Assembly: GCA_903896545.1 (NCBI GenBank)
Contig: CAITYF010000161.1
Span: 124,001 to 188,000, forward strand
DNA: 64,000 bases
Direction: 5' to 3'
DNA from: an uncultured Myxococcales bacterium
GTDB lineage: Bacteria > Myxococcota_A > UBA9042
Part shown: in pieces, positions 39,604 through 49,015 of the stretch
How positions within the stretch are numbered: position 1 is the first letter of the stretch
How the letters are laid out: each line of letters opens with the position of its first letter
The notes under the pieces: model-generated
Seen by the model: only the letters and a program-made list of their open reading frames with translations
What the model was told of the DNA's origin: nothing
The model's database searches: none
Made by a program: the position numbers and the translations under genes

Positions 39604-42168
39604 ATGCAGAGTCAAAAACTGGTTACAGGTCAGACGTTTCTGGCCATCCCCGTGCCCGAAATGCCCGTTGTGGCGATTCAGGTGTGGATTGGTGTTGGCA
39701 GCTACGACGAACAAGAAGGCGAGCGCGGGCTGGCGCACTTGCACGAGCACATGCTGTTCAAAGGCACGGAGCGCAACGGAGTGATCCACCGCGGTGTAGG
39801 CGACGTGGCGCACGCGGTAGAAGCGGTTGGCGGTCAGATCAACGCGTGGACGAGCCACGACCAGACTTGTTACCACGTGGTCATGCCCGCGACGCAGTGG
39901 CGCGTCGGGTTGGACGTGCTGGCTGATGCCGTGTGTCACCCAGCGTTTGATTCGGAAGAACTGGCGCGTGAAATTGAGGTCGTCGTTGAAGAGCAGCGCC
40001 GCGCTGCGGACGACCCGGGGAGCGTTGCGTTCGAACGGCTCTTCGCGCGCGCGTTTGCCGGTCATCCGTACGCGCTGCCGATTCTCGGTACGCCTGAGAG
40101 CGTGCGCGCGGTGACTTCAGACACGATGCGGCGCTTCTGGCGGCGGCATTACGTCGCTGAAAACACATCGATTGTCGCTGCTGGCGATTTTATCCCGGCC
40201 GAACTGCATGCGGCGGTGACGGAACTCTTTGCCGGACAACTCCACCGCCAAGACGAGCGGCTTGGGCGGATCCCTGCGCCGCGTCCGGCGGCGGGCGTTG
40301 AGCTCGTGGACACGGCGTTCTCCGAGGCCAAAGTGTTGCTGGCGTGGCCGGTCCCGTCGCTTCTGGAGCACGATGTAGCCGCGCTGGACGTGGCGGCAAT
40401 CGCTCTCGGACAAGGCGAGTCGTCTCGGCTGGTGCGTCAGGTGCTGCGTGACAAGGAACTGTGCAACGACATCGGCTCGGCGACGTGGACGCCGCCGCGG
40501 GCGGGCCTCTTCACGGTTTCATTTTCGACCAGTCAAGAGCGTTTGGAAGCGGCCGTGCTGGCAGCGGTGACCGTGCTTCAGACGCTGCGAACCGGTGGCA
40601 TCGAAGAAGCGGAGTTGGACAAAGCGCGTGTGAACCTGCTGAGTGACGCCACGTGGAAACGCGAAACGGCGCAAGGTCTGGTGCAGAGTCACGGTTATTT
40701 CCTGATGGCAACGGGCGACGCGGACTGGGAGCGGCAATACCACGCGCGGATCAACGAACTGACGACGGCGGAAGTGCAGCGCGCGGCGCACAAGTGGCTG
40801 ACGCCGGATACCGTGCAACTCGTCGTGCTGCCGGGCAAGTCCGATGCACCGCCGATTGACACGCAGGCGCTGCTAAAGAGCGTGCAGCACGTGCTTCGTC
40901 CGGCCCCCGCGTCTTTGGCGCTGCACCAGCCGGACGTGCTGGACGGCATCGAGCGGATTGTGCTGCCAAGCGGTGACGTGCTGCTGGTTCAGCCGGACGC
41001 GAGCGTCCCGGTTTGGGGGCTGCGCGTGGCCGCGCTGGGTGGGCAACTCGCTGAAGATCCAGCGACGGTCGGTCGTACGTGCATGCTGGGGCAACTGTTG
41101 ACACGGGGCACAGATCAACTGTCCGGTGACGCGATCGCGGCGAAGATTGAAGGCTTGGCGGCGGGCGTGCAGGGCGTCGCAGGCCGCAACAGCCTTGGCC
41201 TTAGCGCAGTTTCGCTGAAGACGACCACTGACGCGGTGCTGGACCTTGCTTGCGGGTGTCTCTTTGGCGCAACGCTGCCGGACGACGAGATCGCCCAGCA
41301 GAAGAAAGTCCAGCTGGAAGAGCTGCGTCATGAAGAGGATGCGCCGAGCCGTCGCGCGATGCGGGCCATGGCGCGCACGCTCTACGGCGATCATCCCTAC
41401 GGTTTTGGCATTCTCGGCTCGCCGGAAAGCCTCGCGCGGCTTCAGCGACCAGAGCTGCTCGACTACTTGCGCGGTCGGTTGGTACCGGGGCGGCTGGTGT
41501 GGGCCATTTCCGGCGACGTACACCCGCAGCGCATGGCCGAGGCGATCGCGGCGCACACGCCCAGTGATCGCGTGCCCCTGCCCGCGCCGCCCAGCCAGAA
41601 CGTGCCGTTCCTGCACGAAAAAAAGCAAATCCGACTGCACGCCGACAAGCAGCAGGCGCACATCGTGCTTGGATTCCGCGGGGCGACGCTTTACGAGCCC
41701 GAGCGCTACGCGCTGGAGGTGCTCGCAACCGCGCTGGGTGGCCAGTCCGGGCGGCTGTTCCTGGAACTGCGCGATCGCCAGTCGTTGGCCTACTCGGTGG
41801 GCGCGATGAACGTGGACGGCGTCGACCCAGGCTATTTTTCGTTCTACATCGGAACGACGCCGGACAAGGTGCCGCAGGCGCTCGCAGGGCTTTACGCGCA
41901 GTTGGAGCGTGTCCGGCAGGAACCGCTGCATGCGGGTGAACTGGAGCGGACGCGGGCTTCTTTGGCGGGCGGTCACCAGATCGGGCTGCAGCGTCGGTTG
42001 GCGCGCGCGGCGACCTTGTGTCTGGACGAGCTCTACGGTTTGGGTCGTCCGGCGTGGCAGGGGCACCTGCAGCGGCTTTTGGCCGTGACAGCGGACGACG
42101 TGCTGAAGGTGGCGCGCGAGCGGTTGGATCCGCAGCAGTGTGTCGAAGTCATTTTGGCCCCGGAGTAG
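39604..42168 (+). CDS. double-domain M16 (pitrilysin-like) zinc peptidase
   Basis: An 854-residue fusion of an active and an inactive M16 half. The N-terminal half has the inverted zinc motif HxxEH in LAHLHEHMLF and the downstream acidic ligand region EIEVVVEEQRR. The second half (from about 440, VLLVQPDASVPVWGLRVAALGG) repeats the fold without HxxEH, as is usual for these clamshell enzymes. No signal peptide is seen, so it is probably cytoplasmic. ATG 39604 is preferred; a TTG at 39589 is in frame. It lies 18 bp after mtnA and 15 bp before selB. Confidence 0.9.
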   Translation: MQSQKLVTGQTFLAIPVPEMPVVAIQVWIGVGSYDEQEGERGLAHLHEHMLFKGTERNGVIHRGVGDVAHAVEAVGGQINAWTSHDQTCYHVVMPATQWRVGLDVLADAVCHPAFDSEELAREIEVVVEEQRRAADDPGSVAFERLFARAFAGHPYALPILGTPESVRAVTSDTMRRFWRRHYVAENTSIVAAGDFIPAELHAAVTELFAGQLHRQDERLGRIPAPRPAAGVELVDTAFSEAKVLLAWPVPSLLEHDVAALDVAAIALGQGESSRLVRQVLRDKELCNDIGSATWTPPRAGLFTVSFSTSQERLEAAVLAAVTVLQTLRTGGIEEAELDKARVNLLSDATWKRETAQGLVQSHGYFLMATGDADWERQYHARINELTTAEVQRAAHKWLTPDTVQLVVLPGKSDAPPIDTQALLKSVQHVLRPAPASLALHQPDVLDGIERIVLPSGDVLLVQPDASVPVWGLRVAALGGQLAEDPATVGRTCMLGQLLTRGTDQLSGDAIAAKIEGLAAGVQGVAGRNSLGLSAVSLKTTTDAVLDLACGCLFGATLPDDEIAQQKKVQLEELRHEEDAPSRRAMRAMARTLYGDHPYGFGILGSPESLARLQRPELLDYLRGRLVPGRLVWAISGDVHPQRMAEAIAAHTPSDRVPLPAPPSQNVPFLHEKKQIRLHADKQQAHIVLGFRGATLYEPERYALEVLATALGGQSGRLFLELRDRQSLAYSVGAMNVDGVDPGYFSFYIGTTPDKVPQALAGLYAQLERVRQEPLHAGELERTRASLAGGHQIGLQRRLARAATLCLDELYGLGRPAWQGHLQRLLAVTADDVLKVARERLDPQQCVEVILAPE

Positions 42169-42183
42169 TGGTCGGAGAGTGCC

Positions 42184-44151
42184 ATGCTGACGCTCGGCAT
42201 CGCAGGGCATGTGGACCATGGCAAGACGTCGCTTGTGCGCGCGTTGACCGGGATCGAGACCGACCGGCTGCCCGAGGAACAGCGCCGCGGGATTAGCATT
42301 GAGTTGGGTTTTGCCTGGCTTGACGTGGCGGATCTCGGACGCGTCGCGCTCATCGACATGCCAGGGCATGAGCGGTTTGTGCGGCGGATGATCGCGGGCG
42401 CGGTCGGCGTCGACGCGCTGCTGCTCGTCATCGCCGCGGACGAAGGCGTCATGCCACAGGGACGCGAGCATCTGGCGATCGCGCAACTTCTCGGTGTTCG
42501 TCACGGGGCAGTTGTGCTGACCAAGACGGATCTGTGCGATCCCGACATGTTGGCGCTCGCGCGAGACGACGTGGCGCTGCTCACCGCCGACACGTTCCTG
42601 GCCCACGCGCCGGTGTGGCCGGTTTCCGTGCGCGACCAGGACGCCGTGTCGGCGCTTCAGACGCAGATCGCGGAATTCTGTCGGTCCTTGGAGCGCGCGC
42701 GGCAGACGGAGTTGGACGTCGTGGGCCGGCCGTTTCGCTTGGCGATCGACCGCAGCTTCAGCCTGAAGGGGCGCGGGACGGTTGTCGCGGGTACGGCGGT
42801 TGCCGGTCAAGTGGAAGTGGACCAGGTGCTGGAAGTGTTGCCGCAGCACACGACCTTTCGCGTGCGCGGCGTGGAGCGACACGGCGTGGCGCACCAGCGC
42901 GTGCAGGCGCCTGGACGGGTCGCGCTGAATCTGGCGGGCGCGACGCTGGACGACGTGCCGATCGGCGCGATGCTCGTCACGCCGGGAACCGTGGCGGTCA
43001 GCGATCGCCTTGACGTCGCGCTCACGCTCCTGTCGCACTGCAAGCCGCTGCCGAACCGACGTCGCGCCGCGATCCAGCTGGGTACAGCGACGGTCGAGGG
43101 CACCATCGTGCTGCTGGACGGGGAGCCGTTGCAGCCCGGCCAAACGAAGGCGGCGCAGCTGCGCCTGGACTCAGCGCTGCCCGTCGCCGCGGGGGAAGGC
43201 TTTGTCGTGCGCGGTTCCCGCGTGGAGCCGCGTTTTGGCCAGACGCTAGGTGGCGGTCGCGTGCTGCATCCCCAGCCGTTGCGCCACAAGTTGCGGCAAG
43301 CGGGCGTGTTGGAGGCCTTGGCTCAGCTCGCCGAACCGCACGCCGAGGCGCAGATTCTGGGCGCAGTACGATTGTCGCAGGGGCGCGGCCTGTCGGAGGA
43401 AGAGACGCTGCGCATTTGTACCTCGCCGCCCAGTCAGATGCAGAAAGCGCTTAAGGCGCTGACGGATCGCAAGCTGTTGCAGCGCCTTGGGTCGCCGCCG
43501 CGGTGGCTGCAGCCGCAGGATGTCGAGGCGCTGAGTCAGGCGATCGTCGCGGCGGTGCGGCAGACCCACGTGGCGCAGCCCACGCGCGTGGGCGCCGAGA
43601 TCGCGGATCTGCACCGGTTGCTTGCGCCGTGGCTGGAGGCGTCCGCATTTGCACAGGTCGGCGCGTTGCTGGTTCGGCAAGGGCTTCTGGTCACCCACGG
43701 AACCGCGCTCGCTTCGCCCGGCTTCGTCGTCAAGGCCGTTGCGTCGGCGGCGCTGGTGGCGCGCGTCGAGGCGCTGCTGTTGGCTCAGGGGCTGGCGACC
43801 GAGACACCCGCTCAGTGTGCGGTTCTGTTGGAGACCGACGCGCGGGCGGTGCTCCTGGCGCTACAGGCGGCGCAAGCAGCGGGTCGGGTCGTGCGCGTGG
43901 CTGAGGACTACTGGATCGCGCATTCGGTTGCGTCAACGGCGCGGGAGTACGTGCTGGCGGCGTTCGTCGACGCGCCGAGTTTCGCCATGGCAGAGTTCAA
44001 GGAAGTCGTTGGCCTGACGCGCAAACACCTCATCCCATTTGCAGAATTCCTCGATCGCGAACGCGTGACTTCGCGCGACGCCGCAGGCAACAGGCGCATT
44101 CGGGAGCCTGCACGCGCGGCATTTCTGGCGAGTCGCGCAGGTGCGCCATGA
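42184..44151 (+). CDS. selB: selenocysteine-specific elongation factor
   Basis: A 655-residue translational GTPase that brings selenocysteinyl-tRNA to UGA codons followed by a SECIS hairpin. G motifs: GHVDHGKT (8-15), DMPGH (59-63) and TKTD (113-116). EF-Tu-like domains 2 and 3 follow, and the C-terminal 300 residues are the winged-helix array that binds SECIS RNA (ending AEFKEVVGLTRKHLIPFAEFLD, a known SelB ending). It implies selenoprotein synthesis. selA, selD and the tRNA-Sec gene are not in the window. The stop overlaps the ogt start (ATGA). Confidence 0.95.
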   Translation: MLTLGIAGHVDHGKTSLVRALTGIETDRLPEEQRRGISIELGFAWLDVADLGRVALIDMPGHERFVRRMIAGAVGVDALLLVIAADEGVMPQGREHLAIAQLLGVRHGAVVLTKTDLCDPDMLALARDDVALLTADTFLAHAPVWPVSVRDQDAVSALQTQIAEFCRSLERARQTELDVVGRPFRLAIDRSFSLKGRGTVVAGTAVAGQVEVDQVLEVLPQHTTFRVRGVERHGVAHQRVQAPGRVALNLAGATLDDVPIGAMLVTPGTVAVSDRLDVALTLLSHCKPLPNRRRAAIQLGTATVEGTIVLLDGEPLQPGQTKAAQLRLDSALPVAAGEGFVVRGSRVEPRFGQTLGGGRVLHPQPLRHKLRQAGVLEALAQLAEPHAEAQILGAVRLSQGRGLSEEETLRICTSPPSQMQKALKALTDRKLLQRLGSPPRWLQPQDVEALSQAIVAAVRQTHVAQPTRVGAEIADLHRLLAPWLEASAFAQVGALLVRQGLLVTHGTALASPGFVVKAVASAALVARVEALLLAQGLATETPAQCAVLLETDARAVLLALQAAQAAGRVVRVAEDYWIAHSVASTAREYVLAAFVDAPSFAMAEFKEVVGLTRKHLIPFAEFLDRERVTSRDAAGNRRIREPARAAFLASRAGAP

Positions 44152-44669
44152 CGACCTACACGCGTCTCGACAGCCCGATCGGCCCCCTCCTGCTGACCAG
44201 CGACGGCGAGGCGCTGACCGGCGTTCTGATGGGCGGTTCAGAAAGTCCGCAGATCGCCCAAGACTGGCGACGCAACGACGACTTGCCGCTTTTTGCCGCC
44301 GCCCGGACCCAATTCACCCGCTATTTTGCCGGCGAGTTGCGGGTTTTTTCGCTTCCACTCTCGCTCATCGGGACGCCCTTCCAGCGCCGCGTCTGGCAGG
44401 CGCTTGCCGCTGTTGCGTACGGGCAGACAACGACTTATGGCCGACTTGCGGTAGCACTTGGCATGCCCACCGCGTCCCGCGCCGTGGGTCTCGCCAACGG
44501 CCAGAATCCCTTGGCGATCGTCGTGCCGTGTCATCGCGTGATCGGTGCTTCGGGTGCGCTCACCGGCTACGCTGGCGGTTTGCCACGCAAAGCCTGGCTC
44601 TTGGCGCTGGAACAGGGGCGTCCGCTGCCGTCGCTCGCCGGCACAGAGCAGCTCAGGCTTACGCTTTAG
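44148..44669 (+). CDS. ogt: methylated-DNA-protein cysteine methyltransferase
   Basis: A 173-residue suicide repair protein that removes methyl groups from O6-methylguanine. The active site PCHRVIG holds acceptor Cys128; upstream are TPFQRRVWQAL and YGQTTTYGRLA, the DNA-binding part. A single-domain Ogt-type protein without an Ada regulatory domain. ATGA overlap with selB shows coupling. Its last 11 bases overlap the convergent unknown gene. Confidence 0.95.
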   Translation: MTTYTRLDSPIGPLLLTSDGEALTGVLMGGSESPQIAQDWRRNDDLPLFAAARTQFTRYFAGELRVFSLPLSLIGTPFQRRVWQALAAVAYGQTTTYGRLAVALGMPTASRAVGLANGQNPLAIVVPCHRVIGASGALTGYAGGLPRKAWLLALEQGRPLPSLAGTEQLRLTL

Positions 44670-45051
44670 CCCCCGATTTCACGCCCGTAATGCGGCGTTC
44701 GTCGGCTGTCTCGATCGCCGGCGGTTCGTCCGGGACCAGCAACGGGCCAGCGCCCACGTGCGGCACTGGTCCCCAGGTCTGCCACTTGCCAGTCGGCGTA
44801 CACAGGCGCATGCGCCGGGGCTCAAAGCCGCGGTGCTCCAATTGGCCGACAAAACGCTGCAGAAGTCCGTCAAAATCAGGCGCGTCGCGGATGATGAACT
44901 GGATCACGAGGTGAAATGGATCGGAGCACTGCGTCTCCGCGAAGTACCTTTTGCGGCGGCGTTCTTCTTTCTCAAAGACCGTCACTTGAAACACGTGATC
45001 GCGGCCGAGCTTGCTGGCTTCGAGCTGGAATCGTGCGTGTTCGTTGATCAT
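44659..45051 (-). CDS. hypothetical protein
   Basis: A 130-residue protein that I do not recognise. It is soluble and mixed alpha/beta: MINEHARFQLEASKLGRDH, FQVTVFEKEERRRKRYF, then FHLVIQFIIRDAPDFDGLL, and a variable tail. The ATG at 45051 has GGAAG five bases upstream; a longer in-frame start exists at 45084. It overlaps the end of ogt by 11 bases on the opposite strand. No functional partner can be named. Confidence 0.65.
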   Translation of the reverse strand: MINEHARFQLEASKLGRDHVFQVTVFEKEERRRKRYFAETQCSDPFHLVIQFIIRDAPDFDGLLQRFVGQLEHRGFEPRRMRLCTPTGKWQTWGPVPHVGAGPLLVPDEPPAIETADERRITGVKSGAKA

Positions 45052-45175
45052 CGGGCTTCCACGCGGCGGTGTCGCGCCGACCATTCTGTGAACCGCGCGC
45101 GGTTGGTGTCAAGCCGTGGATCCTCGCCGCGGCCAGCGGTGAAAGCAGTGAACCACCGACGCCTACAGGATTCCA

Positions 45176-45204
45176 TTGACACTACGGCCGCTCGCCCCTA
45201 GCAT
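45176..45204 (+). promoter_or_regulatory. sigma70-like promoter of the yceD-rpmF run
   Basis: TTGACA (45176-45181), a 17-bp spacer and TAGCAT (45199-45204), about 57 bp upstream of the GTG at 45261. It is the only good promoter between ogt and the riboflavin genes and may drive the whole run to ribE. Confidence 0.65.
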
Positions 45205-45260
45205 ATGGCCCCCTTTCCGGCCGGTAGCTACCTGCCGATCTTGGGAATTTTGAGGAATAC

Positions 45261-45812
45261 GTGGCCGTTTCACTTGCCATCTCCAGCTTGAACGCGACGC
45301 CGCAAACGCGAGAGGCAAGCCTCACGACGTCGTGGTGCGCCGAGCGTTTGGTGGGCGTGTACGAGGCGGCGACCCCGACTTTGGCGATCGCCGTGACCGC
45401 GACGCGCCATGCGGAAGTCGTGGAGACCCACGTGCGCGTGCAGGGCAAGTTCCGCTGTGCGTGCAGCCGTTGTGCGGAACCCGTTGAACTGGATGTGGAT
45501 ACCGAGTTCGATCACCACTTTGTGGGCCCCGGTCAGTTGGACGCGGGCGACCCGCTGGACGCGGATTCTGCTGGTCTGGACGACGATCCGGACGTCAGCG
45601 AACACGACGGTGCGAAGATTGAACTCGACGAGTTGTGCATCGAGCACGTGATTCTGGCGCTGCCGGACGTGCCGCTGTGCGATGACGACTGCAAGGGTTT
45701 GTGCCCGCGCTGCGCCATCAACCGCAACCACGAGAGCTGCTCTTGTGATCTGCGCGAAGAGCGCTCGTCGCCATGGGCCAAGCTCGCCGAATTGCGGGTG
45801 CAAAAAGACTGA
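45261..45812 (+). CDS. YceD/DUF177-family protein
   Basis: A 183-residue protein of the family linked to 23S rRNA accumulation and almost always located before rpmF, as here. The middle has FRCACSRCAEPVELDV, and the C-terminus has LCDDDCKGLCPRCAINRNHESCSC, a Cys pattern typical of the family and probably zinc-binding. GTG start with GAGGA five bases upstream. It is cytoplasmic. The Asp-rich stretch in the middle (DAGDPLDADSAGLDDDPD) is common in this family. Confidence 0.9.
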   Translation: MAVSLAISSLNATPQTREASLTTSWCAERLVGVYEAATPTLAIAVTATRHAEVVETHVRVQGKFRCACSRCAEPVELDVDTEFDHHFVGPGQLDAGDPLDADSAGLDDDPDVSEHDGAKIELDELCIEHVILALPDVPLCDDDCKGLCPRCAINRNHESCSCDLREERSSPWAKLAELRVQKD

Positions 45813-45884
45813 GCGGCGCGAGCCTCGCAGGACGAGAACGTGGCAGCGAAAGTTGCCCAGTAGTGAATGTAACCGGAGGATAAG

Positions 45885-46094
45885 ATGGCAGTTCCTAAGA
45901 AACGCATGTCCAACTCGCGCACCGCCATGCGCCGCGCGCAGTGGGACAAGATGCCCGCGCCGACGATCTCGACCTGCAAGAACTGCGGCGAGGCCCTGCG
46001 TCCGCACCGCATTTGTGGCAGCTGCGGCCACTACGCGGGCAAGGAAATCATCGCCGGTCTGCAGCCGGATGCCGCTGCGTCGACCGAATCGTAA
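45885..46094 (+). CDS. rpmF: 50S ribosomal protein L32
   Basis: A 69-residue ribosomal protein with the family start MAVPKKRMSNSRTAMRRAQW and a zinc ribbon of Cys31, Cys34, Cys44 and Cys47, so it is the zinc-binding (C+) form. A strong GGAGG lies just before the ATG. It follows the yceD-like gene by 72 bp, the conserved arrangement. Confidence 0.97.
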   Translation: MAVPKKRMSNSRTAMRRAQWDKMPAPTISTCKNCGEALRPHRICGSCGHYAGKEIIAGLQPDAAASTES

Positions 46095-46106
46095 GTCGCG
46101 AGGCCG

Positions 46107-46541
46107 ATGATGCGCATCGCCATCGCCTCCGATCACGCGGCCGTTGAGCTGCGCCAGAGCGTCGCCAAGCGATTGGCGGAGCTGGGCCACGTCGTGGACG
46201 ATCTAGGCTGCGGTCTGGGCGAGCGCGTCGACTACCCGCGTTACGCTGCTGCCGTTTGCGGTGCTGTCGTACAAGGCGCGGCCGATCGCGGGATCCTGCT
46301 TTGCGGGACCGGCATCGGCATGAGCATCGCGGCCAACAAGATCGTCGGCATTCGCGCTGCGCTTGTGCACGACGTGACCACTGCGCGGCTCTCTGCTGAG
46401 CACAACAACGCCAACGTGCTGTGCCTCGGCGCGCGTTCGACTGGGCCGATGATCGTCCAGGAATGCGTGGAGACGTGGCTCGCGACGGCGTTTGATCCCC
46501 GCCATCAAGCCCGTCTGGACCTGATTTCCCAGATGGAGTGA
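46107..46541 (+). CDS. rpiB: ribose-5-phosphate isomerase B
   Basis: A 144-residue enzyme that interconverts ribose 5-phosphate and ribulose 5-phosphate. Motifs: ASDHAAVELR with the sugar-binding Asp-His, GILLCGTGIGMSIAANK with the catalytic Cys, and AEHNNANVLCLGAR. The frame starts at ATG 46107; the adjacent ATG 46110 is equally possible. It sits 12 bp after rpmF and 6 bp before nrdR, clearly in one transcription unit. Confidence 0.95.
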   Translation: MMRIAIASDHAAVELRQSVAKRLAELGHVVDDLGCGLGERVDYPRYAAAVCGAVVQGAADRGILLCGTGIGMSIAANKIVGIRAALVHDVTTARLSAEHNNANVLCLGARSTGPMIVQECVETWLATAFDPRHQARLDLISQME

Positions 46542-46547
46542 GTTCTT

Positions 46548-47024
46548 ATGCGTTGTCCCCGCTGCGGTGATGAGGCCGACAAGGTCGTCGATTCGCGGCT
46601 GTTGCCCGGAGGCGATGCCATTCGCCGTCGGCGCGCGTGCGAAGCGTGCAACCACCGCTATACAACCTACGAGCGCATTGAGCTGCAGCTCCCGCTGATC
46701 GTGAAAAAACAGGGTCAGCGCGAGGAATTCGGCCGCGACAAGCTGCGCGGCGGCATCGTCAAGGCGATGCACCGACGGCCGATTCCCGCGGATACCGTCG
46801 ACGAATTCCTGCGCAGCGTGGAGACGCGTCTGTCCGAGTCGGGCGAGCGCGAGGTGCCCTCGACGCTGCTGGGCGACTTGGTGATGGAATTCCTGCGCAA
46901 ACAGGATCACATCGCGTACGTGCGGTTTGCCAGCGTGTACCGAGAATTTCGCGATATCACAGAACTTCTGGATGAAGTGCGGCAACTGGCGGACGACGAG
47001 TCAGCCGCGAGCGGCAGTCCGTGA
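46548..47024 (+). CDS. nrdR: ribonucleotide reductase repressor NrdR
   Basis: A 158-residue zinc-finger/ATP-cone repressor of ribonucleotide reductase genes. Zinc ligands are Cys3, Cys6, Cys31 and Cys34 (MRCPRCG...RACEACNHR), followed by RYTTYER. The ATP-cone spans about 47-135 (IVKKQGQREEFGRDKLRGGI). It binds NrdR boxes in response to dATP. The stop overlaps the ribD start as GTGA, a common nrdR-ribD neighbourhood. Confidence 0.96.
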   Translation: MRCPRCGDEADKVVDSRLLPGGDAIRRRRACEACNHRYTTYERIELQLPLIVKKQGQREEFGRDKLRGGIVKAMHRRPIPADTVDEFLRSVETRLSESGEREVPSTLLGDLVMEFLRKQDHIAYVRFASVYREFRDITELLDEVRQLADDESAASGSP

Positions 47025-48115
47025 ATTCGGCCGCAGATCGCGCGTTCATGCAGCGGGCGATCCAACTGGGCGCCGAAGGTTCGCGCGCCGTGCGTCCCAA
47101 TCCGCGCGTCGGCTGTGTGCTCGTGCGAGATGGTGTGGTCGTCGGGGAAGGTTTTCACGCGGTTGTCGGTGGCCCGCACGCAGAAGCTGTGGCGCTTGAG
47201 GTCGCCGGTGATCGGGCGCGCGGCGCGACGGCGTACGTGACGTTGGAGCCTTGCAATCACTTTGGCCGGACGCCGCCGTGTGCTCAGGCGCTGATCGCTG
47301 CGGGCGTGGCACGCGTCGTCATTGCGGTGCGCGATCCCCATCCGGAGGCATCCGGTGGCGTCGAGACGCTGCGCGCCGCGGGTGTCGCGGTCACGACGGA
47401 TGTGTTGACGGTGGAAGCGGGAGACCTCGCTGAGGTGTTCTTGACCGGCGTACGCCACCGTCGCGCCTTTGTGCAACTCAAGACCGCGATCACAGCCGAC
47501 GGTCGGGTCGCAGCGGACGATGGCACGACGCGCTGGATTTCTGGACCGCAAGCCCGGCTGCAAGTCCACATCTGGCGCGCAGAAGCGGATGCCGTGTTGA
47601 TCGGTGCGGGCACCGCGCTCGCGGACAACCCGCGGCTGGATTGCCGTGACCTGCCGCAACCGGCGACGCATTTGCCCGTCCGCGTTGTGCTCGACCGCCG
47701 GGTGCGTTTGCCGCTGGAGAGCCATCTGGCTGAAACCACAGCGCAGCGCACCCTCGTGATCACAGATGATTTCGCGCACGCCACTTCGTCGCACGCTGAA
47801 GCGCTGCGTCAACGCGGTGTGGAGATCGTCCGGGTGCCGCCGAGCGAAGCCTGGCTGGCCGACGTCCTGCGGTTGCTGTTGCAGCGAGGGCTGCACCACG
47901 TGCTGTGCGAGGGCGGTCCGACTCTGGCGACGGCGCTCTGGCGCGCGGCGTTGGTCGATCGCATGGACTTGATTCTGGCGCCCAAATTGTTGGGCAGCGG
48001 TACGCCGTGGCTGCAGCCGCTGGGCTTGACCACGCTGGATGCGGCGCGCCCGCTGCGGTGGACCGGCGTCGCACAGTTGGGTGACGACGTGTGGCTAACG
48101 GCGCGGCCACGTTAA
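47021..48115 (+). CDS. ribD: bifunctional riboflavin deaminase/reductase
   Basis: A 364-residue two-domain enzyme for the second and third steps of riboflavin synthesis. The deaminase domain has zinc ligands in HAE (53-55) and LEPCNHFGRTPPC (Cys78, Cys87). The reductase domain (about 150 onwards) has VQLKTAITADGRVA, ADAVLIGAGTALADNPRL and LCEGGPTLATAL. The GTG start overlaps the nrdR stop by 4 bases. ribE follows after 24 bp. ribBA and ribH are not within the window. Confidence 0.96.
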   Translation: MNSAADRAFMQRAIQLGAEGSRAVRPNPRVGCVLVRDGVVVGEGFHAVVGGPHAEAVALEVAGDRARGATAYVTLEPCNHFGRTPPCAQALIAAGVARVVIAVRDPHPEASGGVETLRAAGVAVTTDVLTVEAGDLAEVFLTGVRHRRAFVQLKTAITADGRVAADDGTTRWISGPQARLQVHIWRAEADAVLIGAGTALADNPRLDCRDLPQPATHLPVRVVLDRRVRLPLESHLAETTAQRTLVITDDFAHATSSHAEALRQRGVEIVRVPPSEAWLADVLRLLLQRGLHHVLCEGGPTLATALWRAALVDRMDLILAPKLLGSGTPWLQPLGLTTLDAARPLRWTGVAQLGDDVWLTARPR

Positions 48116-48139
48116 TCCAAACAGCAGAAGGGAGGCGAA

Positions 48140-48775
48140 ATGTTCACAGGGTTGGTGGAAGCGGTGGCGACGGTGACAGCGGTCGAGTTCGCGGGCGGTG
48201 GGGCGAGGCTGAGCGTGGCTGTGCGCTGGCCAGAAGTCGACGGCCCGACGCGACTGGGTGACAGCATCGCGGTCAACGGCGCGTGTCTCACAGCGATTGC
48301 GATTGCTGCGGCCGAAAGCGCGGAGACGCTGACGTTTGACCTGTCCCACGAGACTTTGGCACGCACAACCTTTGCACACGCGACTGCGGGCCAGCGAGTC
48401 AACGTCGAGCGCGCGTTGCTTGTCGGCGATCGCTTGGGCGGGCACATCGTGACGGGGCATGTGGACGGGGTCGGTCATCTGGTCAGCAAGACCGCCCATC
48501 CAGCTGGCTGGGACTTGGTCTACGGTCTTCCTGCGGATTTGCTGCCAGAAATTGTGCAAAAAGGCAGTATTTGTCTCGACGGCGTGTCGTTGACCGTCAA
48601 CCGTGTGGGCGGCGATCTCCCGACGCATTGCGTTGGCGTTACCATCGTGCCGCATACGAGTCAGCATACGCAGCTTTTGGAAGGCGAAGTCGGCAAAGCC
48701 GTCCATGTGGAAACCGACATTTTTGCAAAACATATTCGGCGTTTGACAGAGTTCACGCGGCAAAATGAAAAATAA
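48140..48775 (+). CDS. ribE: riboflavin synthase alpha chain
   Basis: A 211-residue enzyme that forms riboflavin from two lumazine molecules. It shows the internal duplication of the family: MFTGLVEAVATV and GDSIAVNGACLTAI in the first half, GHIVTGHVDGVG and GSICLDGVSLTVN in the second. AGGGAGG lies six bases before the ATG. It closes the nrdR-ribD-ribE unit. No FMN riboswitch was seen upstream of ribD or ribE. Confidence 0.95.
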   Translation: MFTGLVEAVATVTAVEFAGGGARLSVAVRWPEVDGPTRLGDSIAVNGACLTAIAIAAAESAETLTFDLSHETLARTTFAHATAGQRVNVERALLVGDRLGGHIVTGHVDGVGHLVSKTAHPAGWDLVYGLPADLLPEIVQKGSICLDGVSLTVNRVGGDLPTHCVGVTIVPHTSQHTQLLEGEVGKAVHVETDIFAKHIRRLTEFTRQNEK

Positions 48776-49015
48776 TGTCGCGGGGCTTGAATCCTGTGAT
48801 CACCTGAGTTCTTGCCGAGTCGGCGGTCCTGACAGACACTAGGGGATCAGCACCGCACTTGTGCGGCGCGCCACAGAGCGGGTAAGGTGCGGGCGTGCGC
48901 TTGCGCGAGCTTGCTGTGTGGCTTTTGGAGTGCGTCGTGGCCCTGTGCCCCAACGCCCGGAGTGTTTGTGATTCGAGAGCGATCGAGCCAACTGCACCCT
49001 GCGTGTCGTGACTTC

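Noticed and set aside
40873-43143. 756-codon minus-strand ORF, and 657-codon ORF at 38092-40065
   Set aside because: Antisense to mtnA, the M16 peptidase and selB, all with complete family motifs; the shadow proteins are Arg/His/Gln-rich without motifs.
46900-48140. FMN riboswitch near ribD/ribE
   Set aside because: The nrdR-ribD overlap and 24-bp ribD-ribE gap leave no room, and no RFN-type conserved blocks were seen upstream.
48853-48866. CCGCAC-TT-GTGCGG hairpin as a terminator after ribE
   Set aside because: The loop is too small and no T-tract follows; short palindromes are expected at this GC content.
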